Part shown: positions 1 to 7,075 of the stretch, piece after piece
Layout: each line of letters opens with the position of its first letter
Numbering within the stretch: position 1 is the stretch's first letter
From: Hyphomicrobiaceae bacterium
GTDB taxonomy: Bacteria; Pseudomonadota; Alphaproteobacteria; Rhizobiales; Hyphomicrobiaceae
Reading direction: 5' to 3'
Assembly: GCA_013214245.1 (NCBI GenBank)
Contig: JABSQE010000084.1
Location: 1 to 7,561 of the forward strand
Length of the DNA stretch: 7,561 bases
The notes under the pieces: model-generated
Seen by the model: the letters and a program-made list of their open reading frames with translations, nothing else
The model's database searches: none
What the model was told of the DNA's origin: nothing
Position numbers and translations under genes: made by a program

Positions 1-561
1 CGCTAGTGGCATATTGGCAGATGGAACAGCAGATGTATGCTCAAGAGCTTTTAGCACTTGCGCTCGTTCTGTTTTCAAGGCATTTGTTCGCAAATCTAAA
101 GGAGCCCTTCGCGCTAAAGCTGAGCCTTGCCGTGCAGCATCATTACCAAAGGCACGCTCTATTGACCGAGCTAACCATTTTGGATAATCGCCGCGTATAT
201 ATTGCGGTACATCGGTAGATAGCTGTCGTTTCAAACCAGCTAATTCTTCCGTGCTTAATGGGGAGAGGGCATATCGTGAACCGTCGGCAATCTCTAAAAT
301 TTGATCTATAGTCACTGCAAAGATATGCGGTGTTGCAGCTAAAATTAATGAGCGCGGGGAGTCATTCTGCATTTGATTTGCAAATGATAACTTGCGTCTC
401 AATGCCTCATAAACTAAGCTGCCAATAGCAAGTCTGTCAGAAGAACCAGCAAAACGATTGGCTACACTCCAATCTTTAAGAACTGATGTCGCAGAACGAT
501 TACGCTTATTAATTTCCGCTAATATCTGAACGGCTGAGGCAAGGCGAGCACCATTTCGCAT
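1..561 (-). CDS. rsmB: RsmB/NOP-family 16S rRNA (cytosine-C5) methyltransferase, N-terminal part (runs off left edge)
   Basis: The minus-strand frame is open from an ATG at 559-561 to the left edge, giving 187 residues with no stop. The visible part matches the N-terminal region of rhizobial RsmB-like proteins, which methylate a cytosine of 16S rRNA using S-adenosylmethionine. Residues 1-80 look like the helical NusB-like RNA-binding region, with the typical stretch RFAGSSDRLAIGSLVYEALR at about 36-55. Residues 151-172 (RRAPLDLRTN followed by ALKTERAQVLKA) are the characteristic lead-in to the methyltransferase domain. The S-adenosylmethionine-binding loop and the catalytic cysteines lie beyond the edge and cannot be checked. 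The family is usually about 430 residues, so over half is missing from view. An AGG in AATAGGTCTG lies about 10 bases before the ATG, a usable ribosome binding site. guaB ends 82 bp upstream on the same strand, and I recall guaB-rsmB order from other rhizobia, so co-transcription is plausible. Confidence 0.85.
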   Translation of the reverse strand, partial: MRNGARLASAVQILAEINKRNRSATSVLKDWSVANRFAGSSDRLAIGSLVYEALRRKLSFANQMQNDSPRSLILAATPHIFAVTIDQILEIADGSRYALSPLSTEELAGLKRQLSTDVPQYIRGDYPKWLARSIERAFGNDAARQGSALARRAPLDLRTNALKTERAQVLKALEHTSAVPSANMPLA

Positions 562-643
562 TATTCAGACCTATTCGATAATCGTTTTTAGAAGTTAGTC
601 AGCCTGTTGGAGACAAAAAAATAATCAAGTTTACAATCTCATG

Positions 644-2131
644 TCAAGTTCGTCCTTGATAATTAGGGCTTTCACGCGTCACCGCGACAGAATGAGGGTG
701 ACCCTCGCGTAGTGCGGATGGTGATACTCTAACAAACTTAGCTCGCTTCTGAAGTTCATCAACTGATTGCGCTCCAAGATATCCCATACCAGCCTTAAGC
801 CCTCCAACCAGCTGGTGCAATACATTCGACAGAGGACCTTTATAATCAATCTGACCTTCCACACCTTCCGGCACTAGCTTCAGCATATCTGTAATATCTT
901 TTTGAAAATAGCGGTCAGCCGAACCCCTAGCCATAGCTCCAACAGAACCCATACCACGATATGATTTATAAGTTCTACCTTGGTAAAGGTATGTATCTCC
1001 AGGAGCTTCGTCAGTTCCAGCTAAAAGTGACCCAATCATGACGCAGCTTGCCCCGGCCGCAATGGCTTTTGTAATATCACCTGAGTATTTAATGCCACCG
1101 TCTGCAATGACGGGCTTTCCCAGTTTGGACGCAGCATTTGCGCAATTAATAACTGCAGTCAACTGAGGCACGCCAACACCGGAAATAATGCGTGTTGTAC
1201 AAATTGAACCTGGACCAATACCAACTTTAACAGCATCTGCCCCTGCATCAATTAGCGCACATGTTGCTTCAGCTGTTGCAACATTACCAGCTATAATTTG
1301 GATATTATTAGATGTTTTCTTTATCCGGGTAATTGCATCTAGAACTCGCCTCGAATGACCATGAGCAGTGTCCAGCACTATAAGATCACATCCGGCTGCT
1401 ATCAAGCGCTCAGTACGCTCATGCCCGTCATCGCCAACAGTTGTTGCTGCAGCAACTCTCAATCGTCCTTGCCGATCTTTGCAAGCATGAGGATAAATTT
1501 GTGCTTTTTCAATATCTTTGACTGTGATGAGTCCCACACAACGAAAGCCTGTATCAACCACAAGTAATTTTTCAATACGGTGCTTGTGCAACAACCGTTT
1601 AGCCTCCTCACAAGAAACACTTGTGAGGACGGTAATAAGCTTGTTAGTCATAAGCTCAGTTATTGGCTGATCATGTTGTGTTGCGAAACGTACATCACGA
1701 TTGGTAACTATTCCAACAAGCTTACCTGGCTGACCGTTTAAATCCTCAACAACCGGCACACCTGAAATATTGTTTTCTGTCATGATACGAAGCGCATCTG
1801 CTAATGTACTGTCAGGTGTGATTGTAAGTGGGTTCACTACCATGCCGCTTTCAAACTTTTTGACGCGCTCGACTTCACGAGCTTGGGACTCAGCCGTAAG
1901 ATTGCGATGAATGACTCCGACACCTCCTGATTGTGCCATAGCAATAGCCAAATCACTTTCAGTAACAGTGTCCATAGCGGACGATATGATCGGAATGTTA
2001 ATAGGAGTGTTTTGTGTTATGTAAGATGTGACCTGAACATCACTAGGAAGTATGTCTGATGCTTGTGGAACGAGGAGCACATCATCAAATGTATACCCAA
2101 CATCTGACGACGCATCAATGTCCGAAGCCAT
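644..2131 (-). CDS. guaB: Inosine-5'-monophosphate dehydrogenase
   Basis: Complete 495-residue cytoplasmic enzyme that oxidises IMP to XMP with NAD+, the committed step of guanine nucleotide synthesis. The length is normal for bacterial IMPDH. The barrel begins at YTFDDVLLVP (13-22) and continues with SSAMDTVTES (50-59). Two CBS domains are inserted at about 95-150 and 155-213, where they normally sense adenine and guanine nucleotides. The catalytic loop GIGPGSICTT (304-313) carries the nucleophile Cys311. IADGG (342-346) binds the IMP phosphate. The segment YRGMGSVGAM (391-400) and the mobile-flap Arg407-Tyr408 in SADRYFQ are intact, so the enzyme should be active. The C terminus RESPNYQGRT resembles the RESPNYPG end of rhizobial GuaB. 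The ATG is fixed by GGGAGGAG a few bases upstream. No guaA is visible in the window. No clear rho-independent terminator follows the stop, so read-through into rsmB is possible. Confidence 0.97.
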   Translation of the reverse strand: MASDIDASSDVGYTFDDVLLVPQASDILPSDVQVTSYITQNTPINIPIISSAMDTVTESDLAIAMAQSGGVGVIHRNLTAESQAREVERVKKFESGMVVNPLTITPDSTLADALRIMTENNISGVPVVEDLNGQPGKLVGIVTNRDVRFATQHDQPITELMTNKLITVLTSVSCEEAKRLLHKHRIEKLLVVDTGFRCVGLITVKDIEKAQIYPHACKDRQGRLRVAAATTVGDDGHERTERLIAAGCDLIVLDTAHGHSRRVLDAITRIKKTSNNIQIIAGNVATAEATCALIDAGADAVKVGIGPGSICTTRIISGVGVPQLTAVINCANAASKLGKPVIADGGIKYSGDITKAIAAGASCVMIGSLLAGTDEAPGDTYLYQGRTYKSYRGMGSVGAMARGSADRYFQKDITDMLKLVPEGVEGQIDYKGPLSNVLHQLVGGLKAGMGYLGAQSVDELQKRAKFVRVSPSALREGHPHSVAVTRESPNYQGRT

Positions 2132-2135
2132 AGAT

Positions 2136-2143
2136 CTCCTCCC
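2136..2143 (-). promoter_or_regulatory. Strong Shine-Dalgarno site of guaB
   Basis: The minus strand reads GGGAGGAG followed by ATCT and the ATG. The GGAGG core sits 6 bases from the start codon. This is the strongest ribosome binding site in the window and fixes the guaB start. Confidence 0.85.
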
Positions 2144-2405
2144 ATTAAGTGCGACTTCCTAATATTTATAACATATATTAAATATGATAATAGCACGTTA
2201 CAGAAAAAAAAAAAGAGGTAAAGAATGTATATTTATATTGTTGAATTTAATACAATGTATATATGCACAATAGCTATTGGTTGGTTTAATAGAAAAAGTT
2301 CGTCAAGCTTCAAATCTACTTAATAACGGACTGATTGTCGACAGCCCTTGTTAGAGGTAGTTAGCCCTGAAATTTATCGTCAAGCAATCATTAGATATTT
2401 GGTGC

Positions 2406-2520
2406 CTTCTTAAGAAGTGATACACATGATACTAGCAATGATTATATTTATCAAGTATTGCTAACATAGCAAGAATTCAAGCCTTATAGCGAGTGAGTAC
2501 ATTACAAAGCTATAGGCTTG
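2406..2520. other. Cluster of inverted repeats with overlapping, alternative hairpins
   Basis: Four paired elements fall within 115 bases. CTTCTTAAGAAG (2406-2417) is a perfect 12-bp palindrome. TAGCAAT (2433-2439) can pair with ATTGCTA (2457-2463) over 7 bp. The TTGCTA part of that second arm (2458-2463) can instead pair with TAGCAA (2467-2472), giving a 6-bp stem with a 3-nt loop. CAAGCCTTATAGC (2478-2490) pairs with GCTATAGGCTTG (2509-2520) in a 12-bp stem with one bulged T and an 18-nt loop. No T run follows on either strand, so this is not a standard terminator. It could be an unannotated structured RNA, a protein-binding region or a remnant. Strand and transcription are unknown. Confidence 0.4.
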
Positions 2521-3073
2521 TACGATTCAGTAATATCTAAACTACGATAATTATAAGATAAGAACTTGTCGTCTGTTACAATACATCTAATTCTTACTTT
2601 ACGGAGCATTCTGGAAAAAAGTTTTTCCATTCTAATGATGAGTAAGATTTGTTATTTTTGAGGCTGCAGATTTTCAACGAAGTGACTTCAGCACTGCAAA
2701 TAAGCAACTCTGATGGTTTTGTTGCGAGCAATTTTATACCTAGTAGCCTCTCTAACAATTTTGCCTAGTATTCTCATAACAACAGATCGAGTTATAATTA
2801 TTATTCTCTACAGAATCAACACACTCGTACCATATACAATTTCTTTGCACATGTAAGCGTCGATGAGGATGATAGCCCCTATACCAACTAGGGTGTGATG
2901 TTCATTCATTATCACCACGTGCCACTGCACCAAGCCACACACTACTTTTCTTATGTAACTTAACATTAACTACAACCACGACGTTAGGCGTAATGCTTGT
3001 TTCTACTTTATTAACGCTATGTTAGCTGACTTGTTGTCAAGAATAAACAAAGCTATATCCGTGCTCTTCCCGA

Positions 3074-3289
3074 CTAAGTATTATCAAGATCGATGTCTAG
3101 AATAGCCATTTGCAACTGGTAACACACTTCACCTTCCTCTTCTTCACGATAAAGTGGAGCTAAAAATTCATCTTTGATAAAGACCTCTGCCATGTCTTTT
3201 TTCTTAGGATGAGGTACCACTCGCAAATTGTCATTCCCAAATGTTTTACGTAAATAACACTGCAGCTGAGGTGCATAGTCTTTGATCAT
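3074..3289 (-). CDS. DUF3126-family small protein
   Basis: A 71-residue protein that I match from memory to DUF3126, a family of short alphaproteobacterial proteins of unknown function. The shared pattern is a leading helix (Y5 to F17), then RVVPHPKKKDMAEVFIKDEF (23-42), an acidic stretch (EEEEGE, 49-54) and the ending MAILDIDLD (61-69), where family members typically read QMAILDIDL or similar. It has no signal peptide or membrane segment, so it should be cytoplasmic. The frame stays open upstream to a GTG at 3338-3340, but that start has no ribosome binding site and would add 17 residues the family lacks. The ATG at 3287-3289 gives the family length and has a weak GAG about 8 bases upstream, so I chose it. 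The gene stands alone, with over 900 bp of non-coding DNA on each side. Its survival as an intact frame in such a desert suggests it is under selection. Function is not known. Confidence 0.82.
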   Translation of the reverse strand: MIKDYAPQLQCYLRKTFGNDNLRVVPHPKKKDMAEVFIKDEFLAPLYREEEEGEVCYQLQMAILDIDLDNT

Positions 3290-3720
3290 ATTCAATCTCA
3301 ATATTGTTTTAGTTGCTAGATGATTTGCTTGTTGGCCCACGTTTTATGAAAGGTATTAAGACAATAAGAGTTAAGTCTGAGGTATGCAATTCTATAAGTG
3401 GAGTTAAGTTGTCAGAATAAAGCAATAAGTAAGTCATTCTGTTCTTAGATCGATGCTTCGAATGACGATACGACTGAAAGAACATAAAAATAGTTTTGAG
3501 TACATTCAATTTTTGCAACGTATAGTATTAGAGAGCGTATTGTTTATACAAGCAGTGGTTAAAACATAGTATGAAATGGTAGGTATGTCGAGCTAGGTGG
3601 CAGAGACAACGGTAAGGGTTAATTAAACGTTTGAATTTTTCCAGTGCGTTAAGTACGAGAGCTGGGTAAAGGCTACGTACCTAATAATCTAATCTGTTCT
3701 GACTAGCAAGTGAGAGTAAG

Positions 3721-3738
3721 ACTTTAACTAGTTAAAGT
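3721..3738. repeat. Perfect 18-bp palindrome
   Basis: ACTTTAACTAGTTAAAGT equals its own reverse complement with no central spacer. The next flanking pair (G before, T after) does not match, so the symmetry stops exactly at 18 bp. No T run follows on either strand, which argues against a terminator. A binding site for a dimeric regulator is possible. It lies about 430 bp upstream of the DUF3126-type start and about 460 bp downstream of the metH stop, far from either start codon. Confidence 0.6.
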
Positions 3739-3994
3739 TATGATAAAGCAATAAAATCTAACTACAACATGCTACACCTAAACAGGTTTAAATCTTAGCT
3801 AGAACAGTAAAGAGTTCTCTTTAATCAACTTAAAGCATTTATAAAAAATATTTCCAAAGTCTAAGCGGGTTTAAAAGTGTTAATCGGCTAATATACCAGA
3901 TATCAAAACAATGCTTCTTGTAGAAAAGCCAAGTTAGATCAAATTCATTCTAATAAGGTAACTTATTATGACTAGTATAATTCGTCATGTAGAT

Positions 3995-4035
3995 AAAAAC
4001 GCCCCCCGCAAAGCCACGCTACTCTTAGAGAGTAG
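3995..4035 (-). other. GC-rich tract plus 7-bp hairpin downstream of metH, possibly a weak or decayed terminator
   Basis: On the minus strand, 164 bp past the metH stop, CTACTCT-CTA-AGAGTAG (4035-4019) forms a perfect 7-bp stem with a 3-nt loop. Directly after it comes GCGTGGCTTTGCGGGGGGCG and then five T. A GC block followed by a T run resembles the 3' half of a terminator, but the six-G run has no matching C-rich partner and the clean hairpin is separated from the T run by about 20 bases. It stands out in an otherwise AT-rich spacer. Terminator function is only an inference. Confidence 0.3.
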
Positions 4036-4198
4036 ATAAAAGTAAATTACTAATAACTGTAAAGTGTTTGTATATTCGTTGCTTAGCGAACTTAAAATCT
4101 TAGGACAATTTTATATAAAGTAATATCTTAAATTAAAGCTATTATTCTCCAAATTTCTAAGATTATTAACACTATTATTATGACTTATTCGCATCTAT

Positions 4199-6859
4199 CT
4201 ACGTTGAATAATTTAGAACAGGGGCAAGCCAGCGTTCCGCAGTTTCAATTGACCAGTTTTTACGTTTGGCGTAATCTTCGACTTGATCACGCTCGATGCG
4301 ACCTACTCCGAAATACGAAGATTCAGGGTGAGCGAAGTAAAGTCCGGAAACAGATGAGCCCGGGTGCATGGCATAACTCTCTGTTAAATAGACCCCGGTT
4401 TGCGCTTCAACATCAAGTAATTTGAACAGAGTAGCTTTCTCTGTATGATCTGGCTGGGCAGGATACCCTGGAGCAGGTCTGATTCCTTGATATTCTTCGC
4501 GAATTAAATCTTTGGCATTAAGTTTCTCCTCGGCTGCATAGCCCCAAAAATCTCTTCTCACTCGCATGTGCATTTGTTCGGCAAACGCTTCAGCTAGTCG
4601 GTCTGACAGAGCTTTAAGCATAATGCGCCCATAATCGTCTGTTTCTAGAATGTGAGTTTTTAGAGCATTTTCTTCACCAAGTCCAGTTGTAACAATAAAA
4701 CCACCGATATAGTCAGATACACCTGTAGATAATGGTGCAATAAAATCCGCCAAAGCCATATGAGCTCTATTTCGTCCTTCTTGGCGTAATATTTGCTGTC
4801 GAAGTGTGTGCAAGCGTGCTAATTCATAGCAACGTCGGTCATCTGTATAAATTATTATATCATCACCATCTGAATTAGCTGGCCAAAACCCAATAACACT
4901 ACTTGCTGAAAGCCATTTTTCAGCAACTATGCGCCGCAACATAATCTGGGCGTCATCAAAAAGTTCTCGTGCCTCCTTACCTTCTACTTTGTCGTCTAGG
5001 ATAGTTGGATAGTGACCAGCAAGTTCCCATGTTGCAAAAAAAGGAGACCAATCGATAAATGGAATAAGGTTATCTAAATCGTAACTGAGAAATGTAAGAG
5101 AACCTAAAAGATTAGGTCGTAATGGCACATATCGTTTCCAATCCATAGGTTTGGCATTGGCTCGCGCCTTCACAAGAGATACACGCTTTTTGCACAGTTG
5201 ACCAGTAAGATGAGAGTCTCTTAGCTTATTATATTCTGCTCGTTTAGCACTGATATAGCTTTCTTTAGTCTTTTCGGATAAAAGGTTAGATACAACACCA
5301 ACAGCTCGACTAGCATCGGTTACATAAATCGCTTGTCCATGGTTATAATTGGGGCAAATCTTGACAGCTGTGTGAACTTTACTTGTTGTTGCTCCGCCAA
5401 TAAGGAGAGGTATTTTAAATAAATCTCGTTCCATCTCGCTCGCTACAATGCACATTTCGTCAAGTGACGGAGTGATAAGCCCAGACAAACCAATGATATC
5501 TACATTTTCTTTTTTTGCAGTTTCGATAATTTTATTTGAAGGTACCATTACGCCAAGATCTATTACATCATAATTATTGCATTGGAGTACTACTCCAACA
5601 ATATTTTTTCCGATATCGTGCACATCACCTTTCACGGTAGCAAGTAGAATTTTTCCTGCGGCCGGTATTCGCCCGGCACCGGAGGCAAGCTTCTCTTTTT
5701 CTAAAAAAGGTCGTAGATAGGCCACTGACTGTTTCATTACGCGTGCTGATTTTACTACTTGTGGCAAAAACATTTTGCCTTCGCCAAACAGATCCCCTAC
5801 TACACTCATACCAGCCATTAAAGGTCCCTCAATTACATCCAGCGGGCGTTCTGCAATCTTTCTAGCTTCTTCAGTGTCATACTCTATGAAGTCATTAACG
5901 CCATTAATCAAGGCATGTTTTATGCGCTCTGTAACCTCTTTTTGGCGCCAAGCTTGATTCGGAATTTTACGCTTCTCATTATTGTCCCTAAAACTTTGTG
6001 CTCGAGTAAGAAGTCCATCTACCGCGTTTGTCCGCCGATTCAGGATGACGTCTTCGCATAATTCTTTAAGCTCCGGTTCAATTTCATCATAAATTGCTAT
6101 TTGGCCGGCATTCACTATAGCCATATCTAGTCCGGCCTTGATGGCATGATATAAAAATACCGAATGCATTGCTTGTCGAACCGGCTCATTACCACGAAAT
6201 GAAAACGATAGATTGGAAATACCTCCTGAAACATGAGCATACGGTAAATGTTGCCGAATAAGGCGTGTTGCCTCAATAAATTCCACAGCATAATTGTTGT
6301 GCTCTTCCATGCCAGTAGCCACAGCAAATACATTTGGGTCGAATATAATATCTTCTGGAGGAAAACCAACATCTTGGGTTAGAATTTCATAGGCACGTTT
6401 ACAAATCTTAAATTTGCGTTCACAGGTTTCAGCCTGACCTTTTTCATCAAAAGCCATCACGACGGTTGCCGCGCCATAGCGTTGAATTGTACTAGCTTGT
6501 CTTTTTAAAGCACTTTCACCCTCTTTAAGGCTTATTGAATTAACTATTGATTTGCCCTGAACACATTTTAAACCAGCCTCAATTACTGACCACTTCGAAG
6601 AGTCAATCATAATTGGTACCTGTGCGATATCTGGTTCTGCAGCAATTGTATTCAAGAACTTTGTCATTGCTTGTTCACTGTTAAGCAATCCCTCATCCAT
6701 ATTGACATCAATAATTTGAGCTCCATTCTCAACTTGTTGGCGAGCAACAGTGACTGCACTTTCATAATCATCGTTAGCAATAAGTTTTCGAAATTTTGCT
6801 GAGCCCGTAACATTAGTTCGCTCGCCAATATTTATAAATGCTGCTGCCGACTCAATCAC
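4199..6859 (-). CDS. metH: Cobalamin-dependent methionine synthase lacking the homocysteine-binding module
   Basis: An 886-residue cytoplasmic protein matching roughly residues 340 to the C terminus of the approximately 1,230-residue MetH. MetH transfers a methyl group from 5-methyltetrahydrofolate to cobalamin and then to homocysteine. Domain order: pterin (folate)-binding barrel, about 5-290 (NIGERTNVTGSAKF at 10-23, INVDMDE-like IDVNMDEG at 50-57, MIDSSKW at 84-90); cobalamin cap helices, about 300-395; B12-binding Rossmann domain, about 400-530, with the cobalt-ligand histidine His414 in GDVHDIG, plus GLSGLITPS (457-465) and LLIGGATTS (485-493); S-adenosylmethionine-dependent reactivation domain, about 570-886, with Asp603 in FIDWSPFF and RPAPGY (794-799), equivalent to E. 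coli Asp946 and Arg1134-Tyr1139. All these key residues are present. The zinc/homocysteine barrel that normally makes up the first 325 or so residues is absent. The start is GTG at 6857-6859; the same frame has a TAG five codons upstream. A separate homocysteine S-methyltransferase protein may supply the missing part in trans, but none is seen here. Confidence 0.95.
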   Translation of the reverse strand: MIESAAAFINIGERTNVTGSAKFRKLIANDDYESAVTVARQQVENGAQIIDVNMDEGLLNSEQAMTKFLNTIAAEPDIAQVPIMIDSSKWSVIEAGLKCVQGKSIVNSISLKEGESALKRQASTIQRYGAATVVMAFDEKGQAETCERKFKICKRAYEILTQDVGFPPEDIIFDPNVFAVATGMEEHNNYAVEFIEATRLIRQHLPYAHVSGGISNLSFSFRGNEPVRQAMHSVFLYHAIKAGLDMAIVNAGQIAIYDEIEPELKELCEDVILNRRTNAVDGLLTRAQSFRDNNEKRKIPNQAWRQKEVTERIKHALINGVNDFIEYDTEEARKIAERPLDVIEGPLMAGMSVVGDLFGEGKMFLPQVVKSARVMKQSVAYLRPFLEKEKLASGAGRIPAAGKILLATVKGDVHDIGKNIVGVVLQCNNYDVIDLGVMVPSNKIIETAKKENVDIIGLSGLITPSLDEMCIVASEMERDLFKIPLLIGGATTSKVHTAVKICPNYNHGQAIYVTDASRAVGVVSNLLSEKTKESYISAKRAEYNKLRDSHLTGQLCKKRVSLVKARANAKPMDWKRYVPLRPNLLGSLTFLSYDLDNLIPFIDWSPFFATWELAGHYPTILDDKVEGKEARELFDDAQIMLRRIVAEKWLSASSVIGFWPANSDGDDIIIYTDDRRCYELARLHTLRQQILRQEGRNRAHMALADFIAPLSTGVSDYIGGFIVTTGLGEENALKTHILETDDYGRIMLKALSDRLAEAFAEQMHMRVRRDFWGYAAEEKLNAKDLIREEYQGIRPAPGYPAQPDHTEKATLFKLLDVEAQTGVYLTESYAMHPGSSVSGLYFAHPESSYFGVGRIERDQVEDYAKRKNWSIETAERWLAPVLNYST

Positions 6860-7075
6860 GAGTTTATTTTCCTTCTATTTCTAGTGATGTTTTTTTATGT
6901 TGTAATGATCAAAGGGTTACAGCGCTAATTGGTGGTTGTCTTGACTTGAATAAAACGACAATAACTGCATGCAATTGTATATGTTTAAAGATAAAGCTTT
7001 AGCTGGGTTACGGTAATTAACCAATATCTTTTTAAGAGTGAAAAAACAGCCGTTAGCCTTGTATCTAGATGTTTT
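6860..7075. other. 216-bp spacer upstream of metH; no homocysteine-domain remnant seen
   Basis: This spacer separates metH from the unrecognised gene upstream on the same strand and should contain a metH promoter if metH is not read through. I see no part of a homocysteine-binding domain in any minus-strand frame, in particular no Gly-Gly-Cys-Cys zinc motif. GGGTTAC occurs twice on the plus strand (6914-6920 and 7005-7011), each time followed within a few bases by TAATT. TTGTC/GACAA (6937-6941 and 6957-6961) is a short inverted repeat. I could not recognise a cobalamin or S-adenosylmethionine riboswitch. Confidence 0.5.
6870..6876 (-). promoter_or_regulatory. Shine-Dalgarno site that fixes the GTG start of the shortened metH
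   Basis: The minus strand reads AGAAGGA, then AAATAAACTC, then GTG. The site overlaps an in-frame TAG at 6875-6877, so translation of the metH frame cannot come through from further upstream. A dedicated ribosome binding site argues that the shortened protein is made as its own product rather than being a chance fragment. Spacing is 10 bases, slightly long but workable. Confidence 0.6.

Larger units (their letters stand above)
2132..3073. other. 942-bp AT-rich intergenic region between the DUF3126-type gene and guaB
   Basis: I see no gene here on either strand; all frames are broken by frequent stops. The end next to guaB must hold its promoter. It is very AT-rich and contains the short inverted repeat CATAT-ATTAA-ATATG (2172-2186) and a run of 11 A (2204-2214), but I cannot choose a convincing -35/-10 pair. 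Inverted repeats recur further on: the palindrome CTTCTTAAGAAG (2406-2417), a hairpin cluster (2433-2520), GGAAAAA-AG-TTTTTCC (2613-2628), GAAGT-G-ACTTC (2679-2689) and CCCTA-7 nt-TAGGG (2877-2893). No tRNA, insertion-sequence end or recognisable gene remnant was found. The most likely reading is decayed DNA with scattered structure. Confidence 0.7.
3290..4198. other. 909-bp AT-rich intergenic region between metH and the DUF3126-type gene
   Basis: I see no supportable gene on either strand. The region lies downstream of metH and upstream of the small DUF3126-type gene, so it should hold a metH terminator and the promoter of the small gene, though neither is clear. Visible structure is limited to a 7-bp inverted repeat GTCATTC/GAATGAC (3433-3439 and 3460-3466), a perfect 18-bp palindrome (3721-3738), a 12-mer ATAAAGCAATAA present twice (3417-3428 and 3743-3754), and a GC tract with an adjacent hairpin (3995-4035). 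I looked for remnants of a serine acetyltransferase, which I loosely recall as a neighbour of DUF3126 genes in other rhizobia, in the most likely part and found none. Confidence 0.65.

Noticed and set aside
1355..1567. Plus-strand open frame inside guaB
   Set aside because: It is antisense to the conserved barrel and CBS region of GuaB; a by-product of that gene's composition.
2225..2323. Plus-strand 32-codon frame preceded by AGAGG at about ribosome-binding distance
   Set aside because: The peptide is short and low in complexity, no family is evident, and the AG-rich site is the tail of an 11-A run. A chance match is more likely.
2327..2410. Plus-strand 28-codon stop-free stretch that reads somewhat like protein (LLEVVSPEIYRQAIIRYLVP)
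   Set aside because: It could be a gene remnant, but I cannot match it to any family, it has no start codon context, and it is too short to support a call.
2613..2628. GGAAAAA-AG-TTTTTCC inverted repeat as a possible terminator
   Set aside because: The stem is almost all A-T with only two G-C pairs, and there is no T run after the stem on either strand. It is also not close behind a gene end.
3309..3518. Minus-strand open frame of 69 codons upstream of the DUF3126-type gene
   Set aside because: Composition is like random AT-rich sequence, there is no recognisable family, and it only overlaps the unlikely GTG-extended form of the DUF3126-type gene.
3779..3800. GGTTTAAATC, resembling a tRNA T-loop
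   Set aside because: No acceptor, D or anticodon stem can be paired around it.
4180..4425. Plus-strand open frame opposite the 3' end of metH
   Set aside because: It is antisense to the strongly conserved end of the MetH reactivation domain and has no protein resemblance of its own.
6127..6372. Minus-strand open frame in an alternative frame inside metH
   Set aside because: It overlaps the conserved folate-binding domain of MetH in another frame and has no independent support.
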